Shown here one piece after another: positions 8,655-16,035 of a stretch of DNA of 64,000 bases; the first letter of the stretch is position 1, and each line of letters starts with the position of its first letter. Under the pieces are notes generated by a model, which worked only from the letters and a program-made list of their open reading frames with translations, was not told where the DNA came from and ran no database searches. The stretch comes from an uncultured Pseudomonadales bacterium. GTDB lineage: Bacteria; Pseudomonadota; Gammaproteobacteria; Pseudomonadales; Cellvibrionaceae. The translations under genes and the position numbers were made by a program. Location of the stretch: NCBI GenBank assembly GCA_947488935.1, contig CANLBN010000005.1, positions 206,675-270,674 on the forward strand, read 5' to 3'.

Positions 8655-9548
8655 ATGACAAGAATATTAAGTTTGCAGGCATTAAAAATGCCACTTTTTA
8701 TTGTATTTTTAGTGATAGCTTTTAATGCCTCCCCAGTGACTGCCGAGGCGTTAAATGAAGGCGAGTTCAAGGTGCAACTCGCTGAGGCAGAGTCTGTTAG
8801 TAACAGAGTTGTTGCTAAAGAGCAGTGCTATATTAATGAAGACAAAAAATTACAAAAACATAGTGAGCAACTGCAAGTAACTGTCGGTGATCTACATCGA
8901 AGCGAGCAGCAGCAATCCGCAGAGCAAGAACGTTACAGTGTGGAAGCAGGGGAGTTTCAACGTGAATCCAGGCAGGCTCAAAAAAGTATGGCCGACTTAA
9001 GTAGGACTATAAAAAATACTGAAAACAGAATAAGAATAAAGCAGCGAGAACTGAATCAATGTAAAAAGGATGCATGGATTTTTGGCTTTGTGTGTGATGT
9101 GGCTGCCGAAATAACAGGTTTGAACCAAGACTTACGAAATGCCAGAGCGCAAAGGCAAGGGCTGGAGATACACAGGCGGTCGCTGACATCTCAGTTGAAG
9201 GATGCCAAATCGAGAGAGGCAAAGTCTGCTGAAACATTAAAAGGTATAGAGAGAGAGCTAGCAAAAACACAAGAAAGTATTCGAACTATCGAGACAAACA
9301 TACAACAGATAAAAACATCATTAAATCAAATCCGAACATCTAAGCAGAGCTACACCATAGCAAGTGATAATTTTAAGAGGATATTTGCCGAGTTTGATGC
9401 TTTAGATCCCAATTCTGATAGGCGCTCTGTTGTTCGTCGCTTGAGTAATGCATCCGACGAGCTCGGCGTGCAAATTACCGCAGTAACCAACTTGCTTAAT
9501 GAATCCAGAGTAAAACTGCCTGATGGCACATTAGCCTGTACGCAATAA
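8655..9548 (+). CDS. Exported coiled-coil protein
   Basis: A 297-residue protein with a signal peptide (hydrophobic MPLFIVFLVIAFNAS, then TAEA). Its long coiled coil of about residues 60-240 is broken once by a short hydrophobic, Cys-containing segment (CKKDAWIFGFVCDVAAEITG). This coiled coil-hydrophobic hairpin-coiled coil layout is reminiscent of alpha-pore-forming toxin components, and also of periplasmic peptidase activators. Two Cys in the hairpin, one near residue 56 and one at the C-terminus could form disulfides in the periplasm. Strong ribosome site AAGGAGAG. No homologue recognised with confidence. Confidence 0.6.
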   Translation: MTRILSLQALKMPLFIVFLVIAFNASPVTAEALNEGEFKVQLAEAESVSNRVVAKEQCYINEDKKLQKHSEQLQVTVGDLHRSEQQQSAEQERYSVEAGEFQRESRQAQKSMADLSRTIKNTENRIRIKQRELNQCKKDAWIFGFVCDVAAEITGLNQDLRNARAQRQGLEIHRRSLTSQLKDAKSREAKSAETLKGIERELAKTQESIRTIETNIQQIKTSLNQIRTSKQSYTIASDNFKRIFAEFDALDPNSDRRSVVRRLSNASDELGVQITAVTNLLNESRVKLPDGTLACTQ

Positions 9549-9577
9549 CTTTTTAACCAAACTACAAGGGAATTAAT

Positions 9578-11416
9578 ATGACTAATCCAAATAAAATAGT
9601 AAGTGTTGAATTCGATGTTAACAAACGCATTGATGAACAGGTGGAAGCAGTTTTGGCTAAAGACCCCATTGTTCTACCTACAAGTGACCACCCATTAGTT
9701 GGGGATTATATCCGTAGGATCGAAGGTACTTATGACGTCGCACGATCCAAAGAGGATACAGATAATGCGATTGATTTACTGTACATCGCCTACAATACAA
9801 CACCGAGTGACGAAGGGAATATTCGTAGCAATATTGATAAATTAATGTCGCGTTTAATTTCAGCTCAACAAGAGAGTGAACGTAAAATGCGAGGTGCGGC
9901 AACCGACGCTGGGCATATACTTAAGTTACTGCGTGAGATGTTTGGCGACTGGGAAGAAGCTCGTGATAGTGATAATACTCAGGATTTAAAAGATTTTGTT
10001 GGTCAAGACTTATATGATTTGGCGAAGGAAATTAAAGACCGAGCCGAACGAATTAATACAGATCTAACAAATATTGCTACTACCTATGATGGCATTATTG
10101 ATGATACTACTAAAACTACTAACGCAAGTGAGAAGGCGCTAGCGGTCAGATTAAATAATAAAAAAGAAATAGAAGCAGAAATCAATAAAAATAATGCCGA
10201 TCGTGAAAAGTTAGAAAGCCTCGTAGAGGATCTAAAAGCCTCAATCACAAAGTATGAAAAAATGGCCAATGAATACAAAAGTCGAGCCGAAACTGCCGAG
10301 GAACGCGCCTTTGTTATGTCAATTGTTCGAGTCGGTGCTCAGATGGTTTCAGCGGCAATTCCTGCAATTACTGCGGGAGTCACAGCGGCAGCAACAGGTG
10401 GAACTTCATTGATCGCAGCATCGGCAGCCAACACCGCTCGCCAAATGACTAGCTCGCAGGCAGTAAGCTCTGAAGATGATAAAACGTCAAAGGTGATTGA
10501 GACCAAAAAGGAAATGGCTGAAAAACGCTCAGAAAAAGAAATTGCCGAAAAAGCAACAGCGAAACTAGAAGAGAAAAGTAAAGAGTTAATCGCTGAAAAG
10601 GGAAAAGTTGAAAATAACGAAGAGATTGATGCAGATGCCAAAGCCGCTCAGATAGAAGCTGCTGATAAACGTATAGAGCAAAATCAAGCAAAAATTGAAG
10701 AGCAAAAAAATAAGGCAGTCATTGCATCGAGTGCATTAGAAGCATTGGGTGAGTCGCTGAAGGCTTTGGATAAAAATATGGAGCAGATGGCTCAAAAGCA
10801 AGAAGACGCATCGACCAATCTACGTGCTCTACAAATGAAAATGCTAGAAAAAGTCGAAGCCTACGAGACAGAGAAACGCACCCAGTCCGCGGAGCTTGTA
10901 AAAATTAATGCACTGCTCAGAGGTCAGCGAAGCGAGCAAGAGACGATTCAGTTAGCAATTAAGTCATTAGGTTTAAGCCTAAAGTCGCTAAAACGTATGC
11001 GCGAAATTATTGTTGAAATATCATTCTTTTTCAAATCATTTGCTGACTTTATGCAGCAAGTCATGGAAGGCGCAGGTGAGCAGTCAGCAATCATAGACAA
11101 AGCTATAGAGCGTAGTAGCTTAACAAAAAGTTTTACTCGGAGAATTAAACGCAATACCAATGATTTTTTTGTTGCGCAGACCTCAGAGTGGCATGCCGTT
11201 GAAATTGTATCTTCCAAATTTATGGGTAATTTTAATGATGGATGGAGCAAGTTGAATAAGCTCAGCGGTAATTATTTAACAGGCGACGAATTAAAAGCCT
11301 ACCTTGATGTTGCTGCCACTCGAATCGAAGAGATCTCGTTCAGTCGTAAAGAAGCATCAACTGCAAAAATGGCAGAGTTAAATCGTTACCGTGAACAGAT
11401 TAATGCCGAGAAGTAA
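9578..11416 (+). CDS. Large coiled-coil protein with central hydrophobic head, alpha-pore-forming-toxin-like
   Basis: A 612-residue protein without signal peptide. Residues about 1-100 are globular and helical. A long coiled coil follows, then a hydrophobic, Gly/Ala-rich stretch at about 244-290 (VGAQMVSAAIPAITAGVTAA) and a second long Lys/Glu-rich coiled coil to about 460. The end is a helical domain with a second hydrophobic patch near 475-495 (EIIVEISFFFKSFADFMQQV). Paired helices flanking a hydrophobic head are the architecture of ClyA/Xax-type alpha pore formers; assignment to that superfamily is by architecture only. It could instead be a structural coiled-coil scaffold. It is the largest product of the island. 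Confidence 0.5.
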   Translation: MTNPNKIVSVEFDVNKRIDEQVEAVLAKDPIVLPTSDHPLVGDYIRRIEGTYDVARSKEDTDNAIDLLYIAYNTTPSDEGNIRSNIDKLMSRLISAQQESERKMRGAATDAGHILKLLREMFGDWEEARDSDNTQDLKDFVGQDLYDLAKEIKDRAERINTDLTNIATTYDGIIDDTTKTTNASEKALAVRLNNKKEIEAEINKNNADREKLESLVEDLKASITKYEKMANEYKSRAETAEERAFVMSIVRVGAQMVSAAIPAITAGVTAAATGGTSLIAASAANTARQMTSSQAVSSEDDKTSKVIETKKEMAEKRSEKEIAEKATAKLEEKSKELIAEKGKVENNEEIDADAKAAQIEAADKRIEQNQAKIEEQKNKAVIASSALEALGESLKALDKNMEQMAQKQEDASTNLRALQMKMLEKVEAYETEKRTQSAELVKINALLRGQRSEQETIQLAIKSLGLSLKSLKRMREIIVEISFFFKSFADFMQQVMEGAGEQSAIIDKAIERSSLTKSFTRRIKRNTNDFFVAQTSEWHAVEIVSSKFMGNFNDGWSKLNKLSGNYLTGDELKAYLDVAATRIEEISFSRKEASTAKMAELNRYREQINAEK

Positions 11417-11437
11417 GTTGGCTGTCACAGGAGCAAA

Positions 11438-11461
11438 GATAAAGCCTTTTTAGGCTTTATC
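11438..11461 (+). terminator. Perfect 10-bp hairpin between coiled-coil and effector genes
   Basis: gataaagcct (11438-11447) pairs perfectly with aggctttatc (11452-11461) around a four-base T loop. It lies in the 70-bp gap after the 612-residue coiled-coil gene and 25 bp before the papain-like gene. There is no clean downstream T-run, so it may be a weak attenuator or an mRNA-processing/stabilising element rather than a full terminator. Confidence 0.5.
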
Positions 11462-11486
11462 ATAAATCTTAATTAAGGAGAACCTT

Positions 11487-11948
11487 ATGCCACAAGCTTT
11501 TACAACACTTATGCCTTTTTATGAAAGCGTAAATACATATGGCCAAATAGAAAATTGTTATTACTGCACTATAGCGGCCCTATTGGGCATGACAACCGAT
11601 AGCTTGGTTAATAGAAGTGAGATCATGATGCAGGATACAGCCACTAGCGACGAGATTGTTCAGTTAATGAATGCGGCTGGTATTGCCGCTGCTAATTATA
11701 CTGATTATACGGATACAGATGGCTTACACACATTGATTGATCTATTAGATACATTGCCACCAGGCCAAGCTGTTGGTTTAGCTTATAACAGAGTCAACGG
11801 AACGGGTCATATGATTGTTGCATATAAAGATGAGAATGATGTAACAGGATTTATTGACTATCAAACCACACCTCCGACAGTAACCCAAGAATTTCCAGAA
11901 CCAATTAGTACACTGACTTCGTTTACTCTTTTTTATAGTGGCCAGTAA
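11487..11948 (+). CDS. Papain-like cysteine peptidase / toxin-like domain
   Basis: A 153-residue soluble protein. ENCYYCTIAALLGM (Cys24 or Cys27) starts a helix as in papain-fold enzymes. GTGHMIVAY (His near residue 108) and GFIDYQTTPP (Asp near 123) supply the rest of a Cys-His-Asp triad in the expected order. The motifs resemble the papain-fold toxin (Tox-PL) domains found at the tips of polymorphic toxins: an NCxxC-type N-terminus and a D-x-Q-T near the end. Peptidase, deamidase or transglutaminase-like activity are all possible. Strong ribosome site AAGGAG. No immunity gene is recognisable next to it. Confidence 0.55.
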   Translation: MPQAFTTLMPFYESVNTYGQIENCYYCTIAALLGMTTDSLVNRSEIMMQDTATSDEIVQLMNAAGIAAANYTDYTDTDGLHTLIDLLDTLPPGQAVGLAYNRVNGTGHMIVAYKDENDVTGFIDYQTTPPTVTQEFPEPISTLTSFTLFYSGQ

Positions 11949-12024
11949 TACGTTTAGGGTGTTGCAAGATAGTGATCTTGTCGTTCAATTTTATTTAGCA
12001 TCAGATAATAACAGGAGTGTATAA

Positions 12025-12579
12025 ATGTCTGAATATACTTTTTATCGCGGCGTTGGCAGCGGGCCGACTACTTATGAAGATCGCGCAGGCTTTAAGCCGC
12101 GCGTCCAGATCCCACTGGATCAAATACGCAACCTAATGTCTAACGCTTTTTTTAGAACAATGCATCCCGTTGCTATTCCCGAATTGGCAACCATCATGCA
12201 CGAGGCTTATGAAGAAAAGCTAACTTGGAAACCTATTGATATTTGCCGTGAGATCAAAAAAGAAAAATCAGGTACTACTTGCCATGTGTCGACTGATCTT
12301 AATGAAGATTGTGGAGGGGTGTCTTGTAATTATATTTATGAAATAAAATACGATGATTTATATGTTAATAATATTTTAGATAACCACGAAAGCTCTGATT
12401 TGAACCCACGTGTTAGCCCCAAGTTAATTTCCAATGCTGCCAATATTGCAGATGCTACGGTACTTGCCTTTGCGGCAGGTGGTGATGAAATATCATTTTT
12501 AACACCAATCCCTTTAGCAAATATCGTGAGGTATCGTGAATCCAGTAGTGATGAATGGCTAGCGACACCATGGCTGTAG
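12025..12579 (+). CDS. Cholera-toxin-like mono-ADP-ribosyltransferase domain protein
   Basis: A 184-residue protein, no signal peptide. It follows the R-S-E order of arginine-type ADP-ribosyltransferases: TFYRGVGSG (Arg8) with AGFKPR about 13 residues later, CHVSTD (Ser89-Thr90) followed by NYIYEIKYDDL, and GGDEISFLTPIPLANIVRYRE (Glu155). The spacing and flanks resemble cholera toxin A1 and LT (YRADSRPP, GLMPR, VSTS, YYIYVI, DEQEVSALGGIP). The residue two before the catalytic Glu is Gly153, not the usual Glu/Gln, so target specificity may differ. There is no B-subunit gene and no export signal, so delivery or an intracellular target must be explained by other genes. Confidence 0.65.
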   Translation: MSEYTFYRGVGSGPTTYEDRAGFKPRVQIPLDQIRNLMSNAFFRTMHPVAIPELATIMHEAYEEKLTWKPIDICREIKKEKSGTTCHVSTDLNEDCGGVSCNYIYEIKYDDLYVNNILDNHESSDLNPRVSPKLISNAANIADATVLAFAAGGDEISFLTPIPLANIVRYRESSSDEWLATPWL

Positions 12580-12592
12580 TTTTTTAACTTAG

Positions 12593-12619
12593 AAATAAGC
12601 TAGCGTTAAAAGCTTATTT
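12593..12619 (+). repeat. 9-bp inverted repeat hairpin after the ART gene
   Basis: aaataagct (12593-12601) and agcttattt (12611-12619) form a perfect 9-bp stem with a 9-base loop in the gap between the ADP-ribosyltransferase and Nudix genes. No T-run follows, so it is not a convincing terminator. It may be an mRNA element or chance in AT-rich DNA. Confidence 0.35.
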
Positions 12620-12686
12620 GATGTTGGCTTTAGAGTTCTACGAGATATAAAACCATTGAAAATAACTAATGATAAAGGAGAGACAA

Positions 12687-13175
12687 ATGCCAAGCGCTTA
12701 TTTACTACTAACCGCAACGGATCAAGGGCAAGTGTATGTATTGGTTGCCCATAAGCACAACCACATGCCAAATAACGGTGGCCAACATGTCTTCCCTGGT
12801 GGTCGAGTCAATCCAGGTGAGTCATTACGGGTGGCTGCATCGCGAGAATTTAGAGAAGAAACAGGTGTCGATTATCATTCACTCGAAAAGCGGTTTGATT
12901 TAGGTGATCAGGGTGCGTGTGATGCATCTCATGCGTCAACTATGGATTTACAAACCCATGGTATTTTATTTGTTGATGTAAGCTATGCTGACCTGATACG
13001 CATTGGTGATTTGATTAATGACAATATCGCGCAACATCATGTTGCCGATGAAGAGCTACAAAGGGTTGATGTTATGACTAAAGGGGCTGCGCTTGCCGTC
13101 ATACAACAGGACGATAATCCAGCAAACCTTGCAAGAAGAACCAACTGGTTTAGCGATGCTATTGGTGAGTTATAG
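12687..13175 (+). CDS. Nudix hydrolase
   Basis: A 162-residue pyrophosphohydrolase with a complete Nudix box at residues 39-61: G-x5-E-x7-REF-x-EETGV (GRVNPGE...REFREETGV). It cleaves nucleoside diphosphates linked to another group; ADP-ribose or NAD-type substrates are plausible given the neighbouring ADP-ribosyltransferase, but the sequence does not fix the substrate. The start at 12687 is chosen over 12669 because AAAGGAG lies 7 bases upstream of it. It may recycle products of, or protect against, the ADP-ribosyltransferase (inference). Confidence 0.85.
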   Translation: MPSAYLLLTATDQGQVYVLVAHKHNHMPNNGGQHVFPGGRVNPGESLRVAASREFREETGVDYHSLEKRFDLGDQGACDASHASTMDLQTHGILFVDVSYADLIRIGDLINDNIAQHHVADEELQRVDVMTKGAALAVIQQDDNPANLARRTNWFSDAIGEL

Positions 13176-13211
13176 CTATTATCACTAATTTAGCTGCTTC
13201 TACACTGAATG

Positions 13212-13279
13212 GTACTGCTATTTATACCCGATAAGCTTGATTAATTTCTCTATGCAGGCCTTTAGCGGCATAGCAGTAC
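13212..13279. repeat. 10-bp inverted repeat flanking a 48-bp spacer
   Basis: gtactgctat at 13212-13221 and its exact reverse complement atagcagtac at 13270-13279 bracket most of the gap between the Nudix gene and the last island gene, 15 bp before its start codon. It could be a large hairpin covering the leader, a regulator site or coincidence. Confidence 0.35.
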
Positions 13280-13294
13280 TACTTGGGTTAATTT

Positions 13295-13672
13295 ATGGAT
13301 ACGTTAACAAGTTCTGACTTAATCACTTTTATGTTGGCTCAGCGTGAATCTATGGATGCTCAAATTCAATTTTGGATTTCGGTAACCTTTGCATTAGTTG
13401 TTGTCTCTTTTTCAGCGGGCGAGAAACTATCTTTTCAACTGCGAATGCTTGCAGGAATGCTTTATCTGCTTGCTACCTATACATTTGTTGCTAGATGGAT
13501 TCATGATTACTCTGAGATGGCTCTTATGTTACAAGAAATAAATAGCCGAGGCTTAGTAGAGTTTACGGCGCTGACATTTCCAGCCGCTGCAAGGTTTTTA
13601 TTGGTCATTATGGGGACACTTACAGCGATGGTTTTTTTATTTAAGAAAAATATATTGACTAAAATTTACTAA
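13295..13672 (+). CDS. Small three-helix membrane protein
   Basis: A 125-residue protein with three hydrophobic helices: about 26-42 (FWISVTFALVVVSFSAG), 49-70 (MLAGMLYLLATYTFVARW) and 98-117 (ARFLLVIMGTLTAMVFLF). The loops are short and no motif is recognised. It is the last gene on this strand before the convergent slp gene, with a 119-bp gap from the Nudix gene, so membership of the island operon is likely but not certain. A role as an immunity protein for a membrane-active toxin would be a guess. Confidence 0.55.
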   Translation: MDTLTSSDLITFMLAQRESMDAQIQFWISVTFALVVVSFSAGEKLSFQLRMLAGMLYLLATYTFVARWIHDYSEMALMLQEINSRGLVEFTALTFPAAARFLLVIMGTLTAMVFLFKKNILTKIY

Positions 13673-13797
13673 TAAATTTTAGCGCAACGCATAGTTTGCT
13701 CAATATTGTTTTCTATTACTCTAAAGCATTAGCTAAGAATAACTATTTGTATGTGCCACATTTAGAGTTATTGCCCGCCACTGACAGCAATGCTTTT

Positions 13798-14382
13798 TTA
13801 ATGCCTATGTTTAAATCTTGAAGATCTATATTTGTGTTTATAAAAGTGGTGATTGCCAAAAAAGAATATAGAGTGGTGGCCAAAGCCAAAACCGCTGCGA
13901 TAAAAGGGGTCCGAATAGTAGTTATTGTTATTTGATTGCCAAGCAAATCTATCGCGGGTGTCGATCACTACGAGCTTGTGTGTTTTGCCATTAGCGAGAG
14001 GGTACTCTTCATAAGAGATAAGCTCCCCGGTTACCGTTACATGACGGTTACGATAATAACGTGACTTTTTATAGGGGGGTAATAATTGGGCAATAAAGCG
14101 GCCGCTCGATGTCTCTGTCGTTGTTGGCCTGCCTTTAGCATCTAGAGGTAGCTCAAGTATTTCTACATTTAAACGCTTACCTTTATCGGTACTCACCTCG
14201 ACTGCTTTTAATACGCGGCCTCCCCAGCGTACATTGGAGTTTAAGAATTTTTGTTGCTTGTCATTGTTGACCTCAGCGAGTGAAATATCATTAGCAGGGG
14301 CGCGTACAATGGCGCTTGGCGGTTTGGTTGATACACACCCAACAATACTTAATATGAGTAGAGAGAAGATAAATATTTTCAT
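13798..14382 (-). CDS. slp: Slp-family outer-membrane lipoprotein
   Basis: A 194-residue lipoprotein. The signal peptide ends in IVGC (Cys16). The core resembles Slp/YeaY lipoproteins: VRWGGRVLKAVEV, then a strand-rich region with GRFIAQLLPPYKKSRYYRNRH and VTVTGELISYEEYPLANGK. The C-terminus is a His/Phe/Tyr-rich tail (FGFGHHSIFFFGNHHFYKHK) beyond the usual Slp core. Slp proteins are starvation- or acid-inducible outer-membrane lipoproteins of unclear mechanism. A degraded second copy of its C-terminal part lies just upstream. Confidence 0.85.
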   Translation of the reverse strand: MKIFIFSLLILSIVGCVSTKPPSAIVRAPANDISLAEVNNDKQQKFLNSNVRWGGRVLKAVEVSTDKGKRLNVEILELPLDAKGRPTTTETSSGRFIAQLLPPYKKSRYYRNRHVTVTGELISYEEYPLANGKTHKLVVIDTRDRFAWQSNNNNYYSDPFYRSGFGFGHHSIFFFGNHHFYKHKYRSSRFKHRH

Positions 14383-14643
14383 ATCAATGCCTAACTGTAG
14401 TAGGTTGTTTATGCCAATATATTACAATGTATTAATAGTTTCGCTGCTTATTTATACACTATTGTAGCTGCATAAGCTTAGATAATACGTGAAATCGTCG
14501 AGGGTTATCACCTAAAAATTGATCAACGGTTTACTTTTGTATAAGGGATAAATTTAAAAAAGAACTAAGCCTTGCTGGCTGGTTTTTAGGTAGGTGTTAT
14601 AGTGGGCTAATTGATAGATAAGGCTGCCAATAATATAAAATAT

Positions 14644-14676
14644 TGCTAAGTATTAAAGAGTTAAAAATACTTAGCA
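14644..14676. repeat. 11-bp perfect inverted repeat
   Basis: tgctaagtatt (14644-14654) and aatacttagca (14666-14676) form a perfect stem with an 11-base loop in the 528-bp gap between slp and the His-rich gene. It lies just downstream (on the minus strand) of the slp-like relic. Terminator-like but without a T-run. Confidence 0.4.
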
Positions 14677-14704
14677 TAACAATTCTCTAGGCAGTTTTTA
14701 GCCA

Positions 14705-14842
14705 TTAATTTTTGTTGTGGCCTCGTTTGCCATAAGAGAATAACGAGCGGTGTTGACCAAAGCCAGTACTATTTGCATAAAACTCATGGTTGCTCTTATC
14801 GCAATTATGCCATGCAAGTTCAATCAATGGGGAGTCATTGTT
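14705..14842 (-). pseudogene. Relic of a second slp-like gene (3' end)
   Basis: The minus strand here encodes about 46 codons closed by TAA at 14705-14707, including LIELAWHNCDKSNHEFYAN and STGFGQHRSLFSYGKR. This aligns by eye with the C-terminus of the intact Slp gene (DRFAWQSNNNNYYSDPF, then YRSGFGFGHHSIFFFGN). An in-frame stop precedes it and no start or lipobox remains, so it is a fragment of a duplicated or exchanged slp copy. The rest of the 14383-14910 gap holds only an inverted repeat. Confidence 0.55.
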
Positions 14843-14910
14843 TTATACTTAATTTTAATCTGAGCAACGGCTACCAGCTAAAAAGCTGACAGCCGTTAAC
14901 AGTAGTGGGC

Positions 14911-15963
14911 TTAACCTTTGTTTTCGCTGAGTGGATCTATCACTCGGCTAATTAATACTTGTTCTTCTTCTGTTAGGGTATACTCAGTTGTTGTTTCGGA
15001 TATCTTTTGTTTTAGTTGGTCGGTCATGGCGATATCCCCCCCCTCAATAGCATATAACGTTTCGATAAATAATGATTTACTGGTCGGATAAAGTTCTAAG
15101 TACTCTGAGGCAATTGCGGCACTTTTTTCAGGTGCTGTACTAAAAAACATATTTTGTATGGCAATTGTGCGTACTTGTTCGCTTTGTGTTGATTGAGCGA
15201 TGCTCTCTAAGGTGCTATAGGATGAGCTGCGATAGAGTTCGGGTAACTCTGGGTTTTCAGCAGATTTACCAATAAAATAGAGGGCATCTATAACATTATT
15301 ATCATCATTTTGGTTGGTAATTGAGTGGTCAATCGCAACCTCTAACACTTTTAAGTTGGAGTCAGGGTAGCCTGTAACTCCACTTTCGTCGGCGTTGTAG
15401 TCGCCCAAGCCAAATTGATGGTAAAAGTTAAACATTGCCGGAAACTGCTCGATATTGCCACTCTCTAAAATGTAATCAGCTTCGACATTTAGTAGTTGTA
15501 TACCATTAGGTGTATAGCCTTGGAGTATTTCGGTTAAAATATAACGCGCTTCGGGTAGTGTACGGTAAAGTTCGCTAAGTTGTTGCTGTGCGCTGAGTGA
15601 GTGCTCAAGCGTTGCACCAATACGATTGAAGAATAGAAATAATTCATCTTCGGGTATTTTTTTACCCACCTCAAACTCGGCCCAAAAACTATAAAAGGGG
15701 GTGGTTATATCTTCGCCTGCAAATACTTCTGGCCCGGGGGGTATGACCGGTGGAGTAACAGGGGGATGACTATGGCCATGGTCATCATGGTCATGGCCAT
15801 GGTGATCATGATTATGGCTTGTACTTGCCTGTGAGGCTTTGAGTTTATTGTAACTGAATGGATGGGGGAGTGTATCTTGCCAAATATAGGATGCTGCTAC
15901 TAGTAGAAGTGCGATTAAGGCAAAAATAGCAACAAAAAAAATGGGCTTTTTTTGTGTTAACAC
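14911..15963 (-). CDS. Membrane-anchored protein with His-rich linker and helical-repeat domain
   Basis: A 350-residue protein starting at GTG with ribosome site AAAGGAAA. An N-terminal membrane helix (FFVAIFALIALLLVAASYI) is followed by a His/Asp-rich tract, HNHDHHGHDHDDHGHSH, and a Pro-rich spacer. The remainder is helical, HEAT/TPR-like, about 270 residues. His tracts of this kind bind Zn, Ni or Cu in metal chaperones, so periplasmic metal buffering is plausible but inferred. It lies 72 bp after the Cys-rich secreted protein on the same strand, with a terminator-like hairpin between. Family not recognised. Confidence 0.65.
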   Translation of the reverse strand: MLTQKKPIFFVAIFALIALLLVAASYIWQDTLPHPFSYNKLKASQASTSHNHDHHGHDHDDHGHSHPPVTPPVIPPGPEVFAGEDITTPFYSFWAEFEVGKKIPEDELFLFFNRIGATLEHSLSAQQQLSELYRTLPEARYILTEILQGYTPNGIQLLNVEADYILESGNIEQFPAMFNFYHQFGLGDYNADESGVTGYPDSNLKVLEVAIDHSITNQNDDNNVIDALYFIGKSAENPELPELYRSSSYSTLESIAQSTQSEQVRTIAIQNMFFSTAPEKSAAIASEYLELYPTSKSLFIETLYAIEGGDIAMTDQLKQKISETTTEYTLTEEEQVLISRVIDPLSENKG

Positions 15964-15994
15964 GGTAATTTCCTTTAGGTCTTATTATAAGGAG

Positions 15995-16021
15995 AAAAGC
16001 TCAGCAGCAAGCTGGGCTTTT
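15995..16021 (-). terminator. Hairpin terminator between the Cys-rich and His-rich genes
   Basis: aaaagctcagc (15995-16005) and gctgggctttt (16011-16021) form an 11-bp stem with one G-T pair and a five-base loop, with A/T-rich ends. It sits 15 bp beyond the stop of the Cys-rich secreted gene (minus strand) and just before the ribosome site of the next gene. It is probably a partial terminator. Confidence 0.6.
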
Positions 16022-16035
16022 CAGTCTATTGCTGC

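Noticed and set aside
10339-10691. Minus-strand Ser/Phe-rich frames within the large coiled-coil gene
   Set aside because: Antisense translation of Glu/Lys/Ala-rich coiled coil commonly gives long Ser/Phe/Leu frames; no start context.
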